A stretch of 64,000 nt of DNA from assembly GCF_019393635.1 (NCBI RefSeq), contig NC_057865.1, positions 302,913,885 to 302,977,884 of the forward strand, given 5' to 3'. The translations under genes and the position numbers were made by a program. Shown piece after piece: positions 1 through 11,393 of this stretch; position 1 is the first letter of the stretch; each line of letters starts with the position of its first letter. The DNA comes from Dromiciops gliroides (Eukaryota > Chordata > Mammalia > Microbiotheria > Microbiotheriidae). The notes under the pieces were generated by a model. The model worked only from the letters and a program-made list of their open reading frames with translations, did no database searches and was not told where the DNA came from.

Positions 1-567
1 TTTTTAAAGAATAAGAATGTTTTATGTACACACATTGATTCTGATGAATTGCCATTTTTTTGGTTTCTGAATTTTACTTTGTTATATCTATACATTCTGG
101 CAAAACATGAGGTTTTTATGATCCTTCAGCTTAAGAAGGAGGGAAAAAGCATCAAGAAAATCAGGAGAAATCTGAAGAGTGAGCTTGGTGTCTAAGTGGC
201 TAGGATGCTGCTGCCCTTGACATTAGGCAGACACGAGTGTGATTCACCTCAGTCAGGAACTAGCCTTGTAACCACAAACTACATGATTTCTGGTCATTTC
301 CAAACAATGTCTCCCTTCCCCCATCTTTCTTGCTTCCAACAGTAGAAAATAAACTCCTTGAGGATAATAACTGTCTTGATTTCCTTTATTTTTGGCCTCA
401 TGAATTCCTTCCCTTCTGCCTGACCCCTGCAGGAAGGACCAGTGGGTCTCCAGGAGACCATACATAGATACTTAGAGTACTGCTAGAGAAATACAACAGT
501 AGGTAGGTCAAATAGATATGCAAACATTTATAGCCTTCTGTTTCTTAAAAAAATGAAAAATAAAGAC
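1..567. other. Intergenic sequence, nothing recognised
   Basis: AT-rich unique-looking DNA. The stretch at 340-400 (aaactccttgaggataataactg) faintly resembles an L2 LINE 3' end. No gene signal is seen. Confidence 0.4.
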
Positions 568-1095
568 TGTGAGATTAAAATTGGATATTAGTTCATAAAT
601 GTACCCTACTTAACCTTTCCCTTAATTTATCTCCCAGACTAGTAAATGGAAGAAGCTTCTGGTTTTCTAGATAGACCTTTTATTGTATGGTAGTCACAAG
701 GTGATGTTGATTAGAAGGATAGGAAAGTAGAAATACAATACAAATCATCTTAAGTCTAGGCTTAGTCTATATTCTGTATAAAACTCACCAAAAGCGGAAG
801 GCCACCTTTGGGGCGAGAGACCGAGTCAAGCGCGCTGTTAACCGAGAGCCAGGCCGAGTCAAACTCCAGTCCGCGTCTGTCTGTGCAGCACAGCCAGGAG
901 ATCAGCAGAGCAGGAAAAAAGGCCCCACTCCCGTTCTCTCCTTGCCTTTTAAGCTCGCACCCCGGAAGTCGAGTGCTCAGCAGACAATCTGGCGTGCGTA
1001 GCTCATGCTGTTGGTCTCCTCCCCAAAAGGGTGGTCCTAAAAAAAAACCTGGCATCTCTCCATTATCTAACCGACTGTTAAAACTTTTTACCACA
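568..1095 (-). mobile_element. LTR of an endogenous retrovirus (3' LTR)
   Basis: On the minus strand it starts TGTGGTAAAAAG (1095) and ends TTTTAATCTCACA (568), giving TG...CA ends and 528 bp. It has a TTAAAA-type TATA signal, a GC-rich R-like region and AATAAA near 680. A polypurine tract (AAAAGGGGGGAA) sits directly upstream at 1096-1107, as expected for a 3' LTR. No matching 5' LTR is seen. Confidence 0.6.
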
Positions 1096-1925
1096 TTCCC
1101 CCCTTTTGTTCCTCAAGAAGACATATTTATACAATGTTATCTCCCCCTATCCCCCAGAGGCAGGCACTACATACTTGGCAGTGGAGAAAGGATTGGATCT
1201 GGGGACATATGAACCAGGCTTTACAGGATGGGCAAAACGTGGCATAATGAAATGTTAATTCTAGCACTGGTTCTGCTTTGTAAACTCAAAACAGCAAGAA
1301 AAGCACCCAAAAAGTCCCCCCACCAGATAATGGGAAGGCAAAGAAGGAAAACCGGTAGAGAATCTGAAAGAAATAGAATAAAACAAAAGGTTTCAATTCA
1401 AAGACTAAAGATTAGGGTCTATCTATAAGAAGGAGAGGAAAGGAGCTGCAGTAATGCTAGTGTAATTGAGCTCTGGTGGGTGCCCAGAGTGCCACAGGTA
1501 TCTTTTCCAGGTGGAAGGTGTGAGGGAGAAGATGATGTCTGTCCATGTGGAGGAGGCCAGGGAGCAGCTTCTCTGAGAATCATGAAGATTGGAAGTATCT
1601 TGGAGAGAAAGGCTGGTTATTCCATAACTGGTTCCATTCAGCTAACTATGTGGTGGGAAAGAGGCTCTGATCAGCTACTGAGGCCTTCAAAGAGACCTGC
1701 CAGGTTCAGCTACCATCTCCTTGCCCCAGCATTCCCTCTGCAGTAATCAGGATGCTCCACAGGGTAGCCCAAGGGCTTTGTAAGAGGGCTGTTAGAGAAT
1801 GAAGATATGGAAAGAGTTACTCTCACTGATACAAAGTGAAATAGGCTGAACCAAGTAAACAAGGTATAACTTCACTACAGTAGTGTAGATGGAAAGAAAA
1901 ACCACAAAACAATTAAAAATGAATG
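1096..1925 (-). mobile_element. Probable ERV internal remnant next to the 3' LTR
   Basis: This follows the polypurine tract on the internal side. No gag, pol or env similarity is visible and all frames are broken. Assignment to the ERV rests only on position, and the far boundary is unknown because a SINE begins at 1931. Confidence 0.35.
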
Positions 1926-1930
1926 TTACA

Positions 1931-2091
1931 AGGGCAGCTAGGTAGCACAGTGTATAAAGCACCAGCCCTGGATTCAGGAGGACCTGAGTTCAAATCCAGC
2001 CTCAGACACTTGACACTAGCTGTGTGACCCTGGGCAAGTCACTTAACCCTCATTGCCCTACAAAACAAAACAAAACAAAACACACAAAAAA
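1931..2091 (+). mobile_element. CORE-SINE (Mar1/WSINE1 type)
   Basis: Full-length tRNA-derived SINE: a promoter-like head with an A box (cagtgtataaagcacc) and a B box (gagttcaaatcc), the CORE segment ctagctgtgtgaccctgggcaagtcactt, then an A-rich tail. Confidence 0.9.
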
Positions 2092-3220
2092 AGTTACAAA
2101 ATTATAAACAACAAACTTGGCCTCAAGAAGAGATAGGAGAAGACCTCTGCTGGCCCCCACCCCCATGCCTATTCCTTTGAAGAGGTCAGGGTCCATGGCA
2201 ATGAAACATTTTGTATGTTTTCAGGGTGTTTTTAAAAAGAAATTGTTTGGTTTTGCTGTCCTTCCTCCCCTTATTCCCCTTTGTTAAATGTGCCCAGGGA
2301 GCTGATGTGGAGAGGCTGGGAAGCCTGCTTCCAAAAGTTTTATGATGACTTGTGATGATGCTGGAGCCTAAGTGCTGGTCTGATAACCTCGTGGCTGGAA
2401 GAAGGCTTTTTATCTAGGAGTACTTTAAGGAAGTAGCCATCAGAGCCTCAACCACTTTGCCTCCACCTGCTTCTGTGGTTTGGTTCCTTTGTCCCAGTGA
2501 GGGACAATGCTGTAAGGGGAGAGGCCATGTCCTTTTTCTCCCTGAGGAAATGGGGCCCTGTGAAGTAGACCTGAGTAGTTTGCTCTGCCTTGGTTTTTTA
2601 GTTCTAGGTAAAGGAGGTTAATCTGGAAGCAGTGGCTATCAGGACATTGAGTCTACAGAAATCCCAATGTCATAGGCTATTCTTGGTTCTGGAGCCAGCT
2701 CAGTAGAGCCAGCTCTGGTGCCCTCAGGAGTAGAGTGACCTTTTAGACCCGATCCAGGTGAGATGAGGATTCATCCTTCAGTCATGCCATATGTGGATGT
2801 GAACTCGGTGGGACTAATACTATGTAACAATTGTGCTATATGAGCCCACTCAGATTTATTCGAGGCAGGACAGAGTATGCCCCAAAGTTGGGAGAAAAGT
2901 ATCTGTACTTTGTACTTACTAGTATGTGAAATAAATGTCTATTTATAAAAGCTAATTGATGTTAAGTAAGTGGAATTAGTGGTGCTACTCACTGGTGGCT
3001 AATAGAGTAGGAAACATAGCCCTTGGCGGCTTGAGATTATAGGAGTAGAGAACATTTCCCTAAACCCCTCAGGTTACCACCCCATAGAATACTGGTTCTG
3101 GGAAAATTAGCTCTTGGGGGGGTGTGTATTATCATATATTTGGGGTGGTCCTTTAGGAGAGGGAGGGATACAGGGAGCAATTTAGGCAATGTAATAAAAA
3201 GGTAACTGTAAAATTTGTTT
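2092..3220. other. Intergenic sequence, nothing recognised
   Basis: No exon-like open frame, SINE or LINE pattern could be recognised in this 1.1-kb stretch. Confidence 0.4.
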
Positions 3221-3345
3221 AAAAAAAAGAGAGATCAATTGTGCATACCTTTCGATCCAGCAATACTACAGCTAGATTTATATCCCAAAGACATCCCCAA
3301 AGAGAGAAAAAGACCTATTTGTACAAAAATATATATAAATAAAAA
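3221..3345 (+). mobile_element. L1/HAL1 3'-region fragment
   Basis: It matches the segment just before the 3' UTR of marsupial L1: 'cagcaatactac', then 'tatcccaaagacatc', then 'acctatttgtacaaaaat'. Confidence 0.65.
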
Positions 3346-3380
3346 TGTTTATTATTTTAAAATATTAAAAAGAGATTATT

Positions 3381-3535
3381 GGGGCAGCTAGATGGCACAG
3401 TGGATAGAGCACTGGCCCTGGATTCAGGAATACCTGAGTTCAAATCTGGCCTCAGACACTTAACACTTACTGGCTGTGTGACCCTGGGCAAGTCACTTAA
3501 CCCCAATTGCCTTACTAAAAAAAAAAAAAAAAAAA
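3381..3535 (+). mobile_element. CORE-SINE, first of a back-to-back pair
   Basis: Complete copy with a long A tail. Target-site duplication aaagagattatt on both sides (3369-3380 and about 3533-3544). Confidence 0.9.
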
Positions 3536-3548
3536 AGAGATTATTGCT

Positions 3549-3702
3549 GGGGCAGCTAGGTGGCACAGTGGACAGAGTATTGGCCCTGGATTCAGAAGGA
3601 CCTGAGTTCAAATCCAGCCTCAGACACTTGACATTTACTAGCTGTGTGACCCTAGGCAAGTCACTTAACCCCAATTGCCTCACCAAAAAGAGAGAGAGAG
3701 AG
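3549..3702 (+). mobile_element. CORE-SINE, second of the pair
   Basis: Complete copy starting within three bases of the first SINE's right-hand duplication. It is followed by agatcattgct, a one-mismatch repeat of the same target. Confidence 0.9.
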
Positions 3703-4409
3703 ATCATTGCTAATTTTGAAGAGAACTGTCACAGTTGAGTGGTATAGCTGGAGGCCAGAGTTCAAAGAATTGAATGAGATGAATAAGAATAATGGAAGTT
3801 CACACAAGGAAAGGAGACATTCTTTTCAAGGAGTTTGTCTATAAAACAGAAAGGAATTCTAGGGTTAAAATATAGCATAGACTATAAGCAGTAGCTTATA
3901 TTCTATATAAAGGGTTGACAAGGTACAGTAAGAAATTTTTTAAGTATGAGAGAGACCGGTCAGGGGATTGGACAATTGGTCAAAAAGAGATTGAAAGGGA
4001 CCCTTTGCTGGCACTAGGTTCAGGACCCTGTTGCATGGCCCATACACAGTTCCAGGTCACAGTCCCAGGGCAAAGAGGATCACTAGTGCTTTTAGCTGCA
4101 GGAGAGCAGGGGAACCTGGTCACAGTTATAGGGCCAACAGGAGTGCTGGAACTTGTGACTACAAGGGTAAGGATGAGAGCACAGGCCAAGGAGAGCAGTG
4201 CCTGCAGGAAAACAGCAACATAAAAAACCTGAAGCTTGTAGCATCCAGAAGGTTAAAAGGTTAAACTGTTTACATTCCTACATGGGAAGATGATACTTCT
4301 AACTCAGAACTTTCTCAGTATTAGGGCAGCTAAAAGGAATAAATTTAGACAGAGGGCACAGGTGGGAATTAATTATTAGGAATGATATATGTAAATCATT
4401 TATTTTTTA
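3703..4409. other. Intergenic sequence, nothing recognised
   Basis: No repeat family or gene recognised. A 102-codon open frame at 3915-4223 has no recognisable motif. Confidence 0.35.
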
Positions 4410-5640
4410 TCTTTTTTTGGTTTTTTTGGTGGGGCAGTCAGGGTGCATGCCTAGGGTTGAGCATCTGGTGAGTGGCTTGTGTCCGAGGCCAAATTTGGGT
4501 GGGTGCTTTGTCTAGTGTGTCACCTAGCTGCCCCATGATGACATCTTTAAAATAAAATTAAGGTGTGAGAGATTCACACTAGGAGAATGGGAAAAGGAGA
4601 CATGAAATGGAGTAAAGTATCTCACATAAAAGAAGCAAGAAAAAGCTAATGGAGTGGAGGGGAAGATGGGGGAGGAGTGGAGGAGTGAATGAGCCTTACT
4701 CTCATCAGAATTGGCTCAAAGAGTGAATAACATACACACCCAAGTGGGTATAGTAATATATCTTGCCCTGTGGGGAAGTGGGAGGGGAAGGAGATAAGAG
4801 GGGAGAGGTAAAGGAAGGGAGGGTAGATTGGGAGAGGGGCAGTTGGAAGCAAAACACTTTTGAGTAGGGAAAGGGTAAAAGAAGATAGAAAATACCATGG
4901 TGAAGAGTAAAAGAAGAGTAAATATCATGGTGAGTGATTAGGATGGTGGGAAACATAGTTAGCAATAGTAACTGAGGAAAAAAATCGAAGCTGAGGCAAG
5001 AGCAATGTAAGGTGAGGAGGATGATGATGATGGAGGTGCTTACTTTGCTGGTCTATTGTGAAGAAAATTATTTGTCAGGTATAAGGTACTATATAAATGT
5101 AAGCTATTATTATTGTTGTAAGAATCAACCTCATGGGTGTTTTGCAAGGAAATTTCCCTTCAAAGTATTATATAAATGTAGTTTACTATTTAAAAAAATG
5201 AGCAGGATGCTTTCAGAAAAACCTGGAAAGACTTACATGAGCTGATGCAAAGTGAAATGTACTGTATACAAAATAACAGCAATATTGTAAGATGATCTGC
5301 TGTGAATGACTTAGTTATTTTTAGCAATGCAATGATCCAAGACAGCTCTGAAGGACTTATGAAAAATGCAATCCATCTACAGAGAAAGAACTGATGGTAT
5401 CTGAATACAGATGGAAATATATTTTGTTGTTGTTGTTAGTTCCGTTTTCTAAAGTTTTTTGTCTGCTATGGTTTGTTGGACTGCACATGTATAACTTATA
5501 TTGAATTGCTTGAGTTCTTAAGGGGGAATAGGGAGTAAGGAAGAGAATTTGGAACACAAAGTTTTAAAAATTGATGTGATTTGTTTTTACATGTGAGGTG
5601 AGGAAAAATCTCAATTAATTAATTGATTTTTTAAAAACAA
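4410..5640 (+). mobile_element. HAL1 (half-L1) 3' portion
   Basis: It aligns by eye with the 3' part of the HAL1 at 9038-15640: a shared 'gatgacatcttta' segment, the ctcatcagaattggctcaaag spacer, and the aaacctggaaagact 3' block, with a G-rich tail. At its start (4430-4535) is a degraded antisense SINE ending cacctagctgcccc. Confidence 0.7.
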
Positions 5641-6470
5641 GAAAGAAAAGAGTTCCTTTAAAAGTAGAATTGGCCAAATAGAAAAAGAAATAGAAAGGAT
5701 TACTGAAGAAGATAATTCTTTAAAAATTAGAATTGTGTAAGATGAAGCCGACTCCATGAGACACCAAGAAACAATAGAACAAAATCAAAAGAATGAAAAA
5801 ATAGAAGAAAATGTGAAATAACTCATTGAAAAAACAACTGACCTGGAGAGGAGAGACAATTTAAGAATTATTGGACTACATGAAAGCCATGATCAAAAAA
5901 GAGCCCAGACACCTTTCAAGAAATTATCACGGAGGGGCAGCTGGGTAGTACAGTGAATAAAGTACAGGCCCTGGATTCAGGAGGACCTGAGTTCAAATCT
6001 GGCCTCAGACACTTGACACTTATTAGCTGTGTGATCCTGGGTAAATCACTTAGCCTTCATTGCCCCACCCAAAAAAGAAGAAGAAGAAATTATCAAGGAA
6101 AACTACCCTGATAGTTTAGATCCAGAGGGTAAAATAAAAATTGAAAGGATCCACCAATCACCTCCTTGGGAAAGAGATCCCCAAATGGAAACTCCCAACA
6201 ATATTATAGCCAAATTCTGAAGCTACCAGGCCAAAGAGAAAATACTGCAAGCAGCCAAAAAGAAATAATTTAAATTACCATGAAGCCACAGTCAGTATCA
6301 TACATAATTTAGCAGATTCCACATTAAAGGATCAGAGGGCTTAGAACATGATTCCAGAAGGCAAAAGATCTAGGATTACAACCAATAATGACCTACCCAG
6401 CAAAAGTGAGTATAATCCTTCAAGGGGAAAAATAAATATCAAGCATTTCTGGTCCACAGATCAGAGCTGA
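5641..6470 (+). pseudogene. L1/HAL1 ORF1 fragment
   Basis: Plus-strand remnant of an ORF1 (RNA-binding coiled-coil protein). Recognisable pieces are ENxKNEKIEEN-like coiled coil, the RRDNLRIIGL-like RRM segment (about 5850) and the C-terminal domain near 6230-6470. It is broken by frameshifts and by a SINE at 5934-6084. Confidence 0.7.
5934..6084 (+). mobile_element. CORE-SINE inserted in the ORF1 fragment
   Basis: Complete SINE. The duplication agaaattatca flanks it, and the ORF1 sequence resumes after it. Confidence 0.9.
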
Positions 6471-6976
6471 ATAGACACATGTATGCAAAACTTATTATGT
6501 ATATGACACAAAGACAAGAGCAAATAACATTCCCTGCTTTCAAAGGGATTGAATTCATAATTTAAATAAAAATCTGAAGAGAGGAAAATAAAATCTGCAC
6601 TGAGTTGATAAATGACTCTATGAAAGCTGATGAGCTTAATGAGGAAGGTTATCAATAAAGAAAAGAAGAGGATCCAGGACAGAGCCTTGGGATGACCCAC
6701 AGTCACAGGATGGGACATGGAAGAAGATCAAGCAAGATAAATCCAATTTCTTACACAGGCAGAGGAAGAACCGGAAGAGAGCAATATTATTTTTTTTAAA
6801 AAAGGGAAGAGAGAATGCTAGAGAGGAAGTAGAGAAGTCAACAGTGTTGACTTCTGTGCAGACATAATGAAAAAGGAGAATTGCAAAAATGTAATGTAGT
6901 GATTGGTGACCTTAGAGCATTTTATCTGGGTGGTAGGACAAGGGGTCAGACTATAAGAGATTAAGAAGTAATGAGA

Positions 6977-7143
6977 GGGGGTAGCTGGATGGTACAGTGG
7001 ATAAAGCACCGGCCCTGGATGCAGGAGGACCTGAGTTCAAATCTGGCCTCAAACCCTTGACGCTTTCTAGCTGTGTGACCCTGGGCAAGTCACTTAACCC
7101 TCGTTGCCCCACCAAAAAATAAAAAAAAATTAAAAAAAAAAAA
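6977..7143 (+). mobile_element. CORE-SINE
   Basis: Complete copy. Target-site duplication aagaagtaatgagag at about 6964 and 7143. Confidence 0.9.
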
Positions 7144-7156
7144 GAAGTAATGAGAG

Positions 7157-8492
7157 AAGAGAACATGGAAGCAATAAATGTACATAATTCTTCCTGATAC
7201 CTCAAACCTTGACCTTGCCTAGATCTTTAGGAATCAAGTGCACTAGGCCTATTTTTCCTCGCTTCATATTTCCTTTTCTTAGTATTAGTCTTTCATCATG
7301 TGAAACAGACACTTCAACCACAGTTGTCTCTTTCATACTTGCCACACATCAGCATGGTGACACTGTGATTATCACAAGATACTTCTCCAGTTCAGCTCTT
7401 CAATTTGACATTTGCTCATCTGTGATCAAATGCTTCTTACCCAATATCCCTCCCATTCTACCGTCAATCTACCAACCCTATATTCTGCTCTCACAAAAAG
7501 CTATAATCACTTAGCCTCCAACCAGTTCACCTAGAGGTTAACAGGCCTCCTCTTCCTCATAGTTACTGGCCGTGTGACATTGGTTAAGTTGCTTAACCTA
7601 CCTTAGTCTGTTCTCTCATTTATAAATAATAATAATGAAGCCTCCCTCCTAGGGCTTTTTTGAGGATAAAATAATATTTGTAAAGTACCTTTCAAACCTT
7701 AAAGTGTTGTATAGATGATGACAATGATGTTGTTGTTACTATATTGGATTCCCATTCTAACTGCACATTGACTTCTTTAGCAATATTTCATCTTCTAGAC
7801 CCTTTGCTCCAATGCCCTTCCCAAGACTTATTGAGAATTGGTAAAGGAAACCTATCTCACAATGAAAGATGCCTCCAAGTGTGATGGGGAATCTCAGGAG
7901 GCCAATCCCTGGAGCACATTACTTCCTCTCCAAGGTAGCTGGAGCTTTGGAGATGAAGGATTAACTTCTTCATTTCTACTTCCAGAGAAGGAAGACACAC
8001 ATGGTTCTAGACTCTTGTCAGGAAGAGGTGCATAGATAGAGGAAATAAACATGAGAAGGCAAAGAATGAGGCTGGATCCTCAACATATTCTTAATTTCCA
8101 GCTTGCCTCTCCCAAGACTTTGAGATGGAGGCCTCTCACTCCCAGGGGGTCATATTCAGTTCATATAACTTCTCCAATTTCTATTTGTGAGTTTATCTGC
8201 TGTTGACTATTTTTAATGGTCTTTTGTGCAACTGACATTTAGTGGGAAGAAGTTAAGCTTGTGAATAAGAAGCTTGGCTTAATCTGTCCCTTTTGAAAGA
8301 TCAATAAAGTGACTTGAACTGAATACAAAAATCATTCCTCTACATTAACAATATTGGGGGGGGGGGTGTAAAGCTTGATATAATTCTAGTCCTGTACTCT
8401 CTTTTATAAGAGAATGTCATCCTCACAGTCCCTTCTCTAGGCAGGAATCAAAATCTTCCTTGGAGCCCATGAGCCACATTTATACAACCCAT

Positions 8493-8493
<1 letters not shown>
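7157..8493. other. Intergenic sequence with a MIR-like piece
   Basis: A MIR-type CORE-SINE remnant is visible at about 7560-7740 (ggccgtgtgacattggttaagttgcttaacc). Nothing else recognised. Confidence 0.45.

Positions 8494-8544
<51 letters not shown>
8494..8544. repeat. (CA)n microsatellite
   Basis: About 25 uninterrupted CA units. Confidence 0.98.
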
Positions 8545-8546
<2 letters not shown>

Positions 8547-8756
8547 TACATGGGAAGCAGACATACTCTGCCAATTCAATAAAAAGCCATGATTTCTGAA
8601 GACTAGTAAAAACTGATTTGACTGATACAGCCTCAGGTCTACCCCCAACTCCAGGATGCCATATGCCAAAGTTAAAAAATCCAGAGACTGGGCTCTATAT
8701 CATTAGAATACAGCTCCCTATGTCCCTATCCCTCATTCCTCACTCCTCATTGGGCA

Positions 8757-9037
8757 TGTTAGAAAATACATTCACTTGACTAGTCCTATAGTTAACAGGG
8801 CTCCCTTCACACTGGTATCATACTGGCTCTTTGTCTAAAACTCTATATAACTTTTAGGCCCAATGGGTTCTGGACCTTGTACAAGGGCATCTATCTTGAC
8901 TCTACCCCATCTCCCCAGGTCCTTCACTGTTTGCTGCCTACTGCAGGCAAGGAAGTTGTACATTGAGATTGCTCCTAGTAACACCTCTCTCCTCCCTTTG
9001 TGAGCAGCAATAAAGTTTGTTAAAAGCTATCTCTCTC
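8757..9037 (+). mobile_element. Possible gammaretrovirus-type LTR, 3'-truncated
   Basis: It starts TGTTAGAAAATAC and has a TATA-like ctatataac (about 8842) and AATAAA at 9009. Sequence then stops where the HAL1 begins. No internal region or paired LTR is visible. Confidence 0.4.
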
Positions 9038-10911
9038 GGGGCAGAGCCAAGATGTCAGAGGAAAGGCAGTGAGCTCCTGAAGTCATGACACGATCGCTCC
9101 AAAAAACATCCAAATAACACCATAGGAAAATGCCTAGAGCAGCAAAACTCACAGAAGAATGTGCTGAAATCATCTTCTAACCAAGAACAGCTTGGAAGGT
9201 CAGAAGGAAGGAGTTGCTGTGCTAACACAGGAATCAAGCCCAACCCCACAGTCACCCTGATACAGATCCAGTCCCAGGAAGGCCTCACCAGAGAAGCAGA
9301 CCCCCCCCCCCCAGAGTCTCTGAATCAACTGAAGCACCAGTGTCATCTGGAACTAAGCTCACAGTCTGGTGAGTGGGCTGAGCCCTGGGCAGGGGGGAGA
9401 CTACAGGGGTCTATGCTGGTGCTAAGGCAGAACTTGGATTTTACACCCCTGCTGAGAACCAGGAGGTAGGCTCAAGTATCAGTGGCCCAGGTGGGGGAGG
9501 GGCACAGGCTCATCGGAGCTAACAACCACAACACACAAAGCTGGTTGATTAGCAAGTTGGTCTGGGGTCATCTAAGGACCAGGGAACAGGCCGGGTGAGT
9601 GAAGAACCTGATTCTCCTTAAATCATACCACCTGGGACTTCTTAAGCTTGGGATACTGCAGCCTGGAAACAGTGCCCCACTTTAAGGAGATAAAAGTCTA
9701 GTAAAAGAAAGGCAAGATGAGCTGACAGAGAAAGATGGGGACCATAGAAAGTTTCCTCAGTAACAAGGAAGACCAAGGGGCACCCTCAGAGGAAGATGTC
9801 AACATCAGGGCCCCTATATCTAAAGCTTCCAAGAAAAATATGAATTGGTCTCAGGCCATAGATGTGCTCAAAAAGGACTTTGAAGATAAAGTTAGAGAGA
9901 TAAAGGAAAAAATGGAAAGAGAAATGAGGGAGGTGCAGGAAAGACATGAGGAAAAAAGTCACCAGCTTGAAAAGTCAAATTGGCCAAATGGAAAAGGAAG
10001 CACAAAAGCTCTCTGATGAAAATAATTACCTAAGAATGAGGATTGAACAAATGGAAGCCAGTGACTTTATGAGAAACCAAGACACAATCAAGCAAATCCA
10101 AATGAATAAAAAAATAGAGGGTGATATGAAATATCTCCTTGGAAAAACTGTTGACCTGGAAAATAGAGCCAGGAGAGATAATTTGAAAATTATTGGTCTA
10201 CCTGAAAACCATGATCAACGAAAGAGCTTAGACATCATCTTCTAAGATATTCTTAGGGAAAATTGCCCTGCAATTCTAGAAGAAGAAGCTAAAATAGAAA
10301 TTGAAAGAATCCACTGATCACCTCCAGAAAGAGATCCCAAAAGGAAAACTCCTAGGAATATTATAGCCAAATTCCAGAGCTCTCAGGTCAAGGAGAAAAT
10401 ATTGCAAGCTGCCAAAAAGAAAGAATTCAAGTACTGTGGAGCCCCAGTCAGGATAGTACAAGATCTAGCAGCTTCTACATTAAAGGACAGAGGGCATGGA
10501 ATATGATATTCCAGAGGGCAAAGGAAATGGGATTACAACCAAGAATCACCTATCCAGCAAAACTCAGCATAATTTTTCAGCAGAAAAATGGGACTTTAAT
10601 GAAAAAGAAGACTTTCAGATATTTGTGATGAAAAGACCTGAACTGAATGGCAAATTTGACTTTCAAATACAAGACCCTAGAGAACCATAAAAAAATCGGA
10701 GCTGGGAGACATACCTGGGGTCTTACAGTGGGTGACTGTCTTGTGTCTGAGGTCGGGTTTTGGCTGGGATTCCCCTGGGTCCAGGAGTGATGCTTTGTCC
10801 ACTGTGTCACTTAGCAAGGTGATGACATCTTTAGGGTTAAATTGAGGGGTGAAGGGAATTCACTGGGGGAGGGGGAAGGACAGAGGTGAAATCCTACATG
10901 AAAGAAACAGG
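9038..10911 (+). mobile_element. HAL1 (half-L1), 5' part: 5' UTR and ORF1
   Basis: It starts ggggcagagccaagatg, like the L1 5' end at 26668. After a 5' UTR, ORF1 runs from the ATG at 9735 to about 10690 and is followed directly by 3' non-coding sequence with no ORF2. The element resumes at 14657 after a nested LTR element; total length without the insert is about 2.9 kb. This ORF1-only structure defines HAL1. Confidence 0.75.
9735..10690 (+). pseudogene. HAL1 ORF1 (broken)
   Basis: ORF1p-like protein: an N-terminal acidic segment, the coiled coil (about 9840-10100), an RRM-like segment with ARRDNLKIIGLPENHDQ (about 10170-10220), then the C-terminal domain ending near 10688. Disablements are a frameshift near 9960-10010, a stop at about 10243 and an in-frame TGA at 10315-10317. 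In L1, ORF1p binds RNA as a trimer; this copy cannot make a full protein. Confidence 0.75.
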
Positions 10912-11284
10912 TGTAACGATTGGAATAACGCCACCTGCTGGATACTAACTGTAGAAGAGTTCTGCCCATGAAGCGAAGGTCTTTGAGGGCAAGACCAGGA
11001 GTCTTGTCTTTGGTATCAGGAAGTGACGCGGACTAGTGGGAGGAGGAAGGAAGAGACTGGCGCGGAGTCTCGGGCCTCTTTCCTCTGGACTCTGGCGGAA
11101 AAGGGAGCTAGAAATGTGCTCTCCCTTTAATAGATAGGAATCTAGGCCTTTTTCTCTCTCTTTACCAAATTCTTATTCTCCTTAATAAATGCTTAAAAGT
11201 CTAACTCTTGCTAAAGCTTATAATTTATTGGCGACCACTCATTAGATATTTTAGACAGTTTAGCTAGAATTTTAGCCCTTAACA
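10912..11284 (+). mobile_element. 5' LTR of a non-autonomous ERV
   Basis: 373 bp with ends TGTAACG...CTTAACA. It reads identical to the copy at 14284-14656. AATAAA lies at about 11183. A 4-bp duplication cagg flanks the whole element (10908-10911 and 14657-14660); 4 bp is typical of gammaretroviral integrases. Confidence 0.93.
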
Positions 11285-11287
11285 GAT

Positions 11288-11305
11288 GGCTGACCACGAA
11301 GAGGA
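11288..11305 (+). promoter_or_regulatory. Candidate tRNA primer-binding site
   Basis: TGGCTGACCACGAAGAGG lies three bases after the 5' LTR. From memory, the tRNA-Arg(TCG) 3' end would call for TGGCGACCACGAAGGG, so this matches with a one-base insertion and one further change. Confidence 0.5.
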
Positions 11306-11393
11306 AAGCTAACCCTCAGTCTTCTGATCTGCTGGTTGGGTAAGAAATTTCCCCTCCCTCTCCCTTTAACTGCTAAGTACTGGCGCACTGGCT

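Noticed and set aside
808..1212. 134-codon plus-strand frame
   Set aside because: It is antisense to the LTR on the minus strand and has no domain; explained by the LTR.
3381..3535. SINE heads as tRNA genes
   Set aside because: They keep A- and B-box-like sequence but cannot fold a complete cloverleaf with anticodon; they are SINE promoters.
3357..3738. Many frames reading [14 protein letters not shown]... or [14 protein letters not shown]...
   Set aside because: These are translations of CORE-SINE copies on either strand and occur at every SINE in the window.
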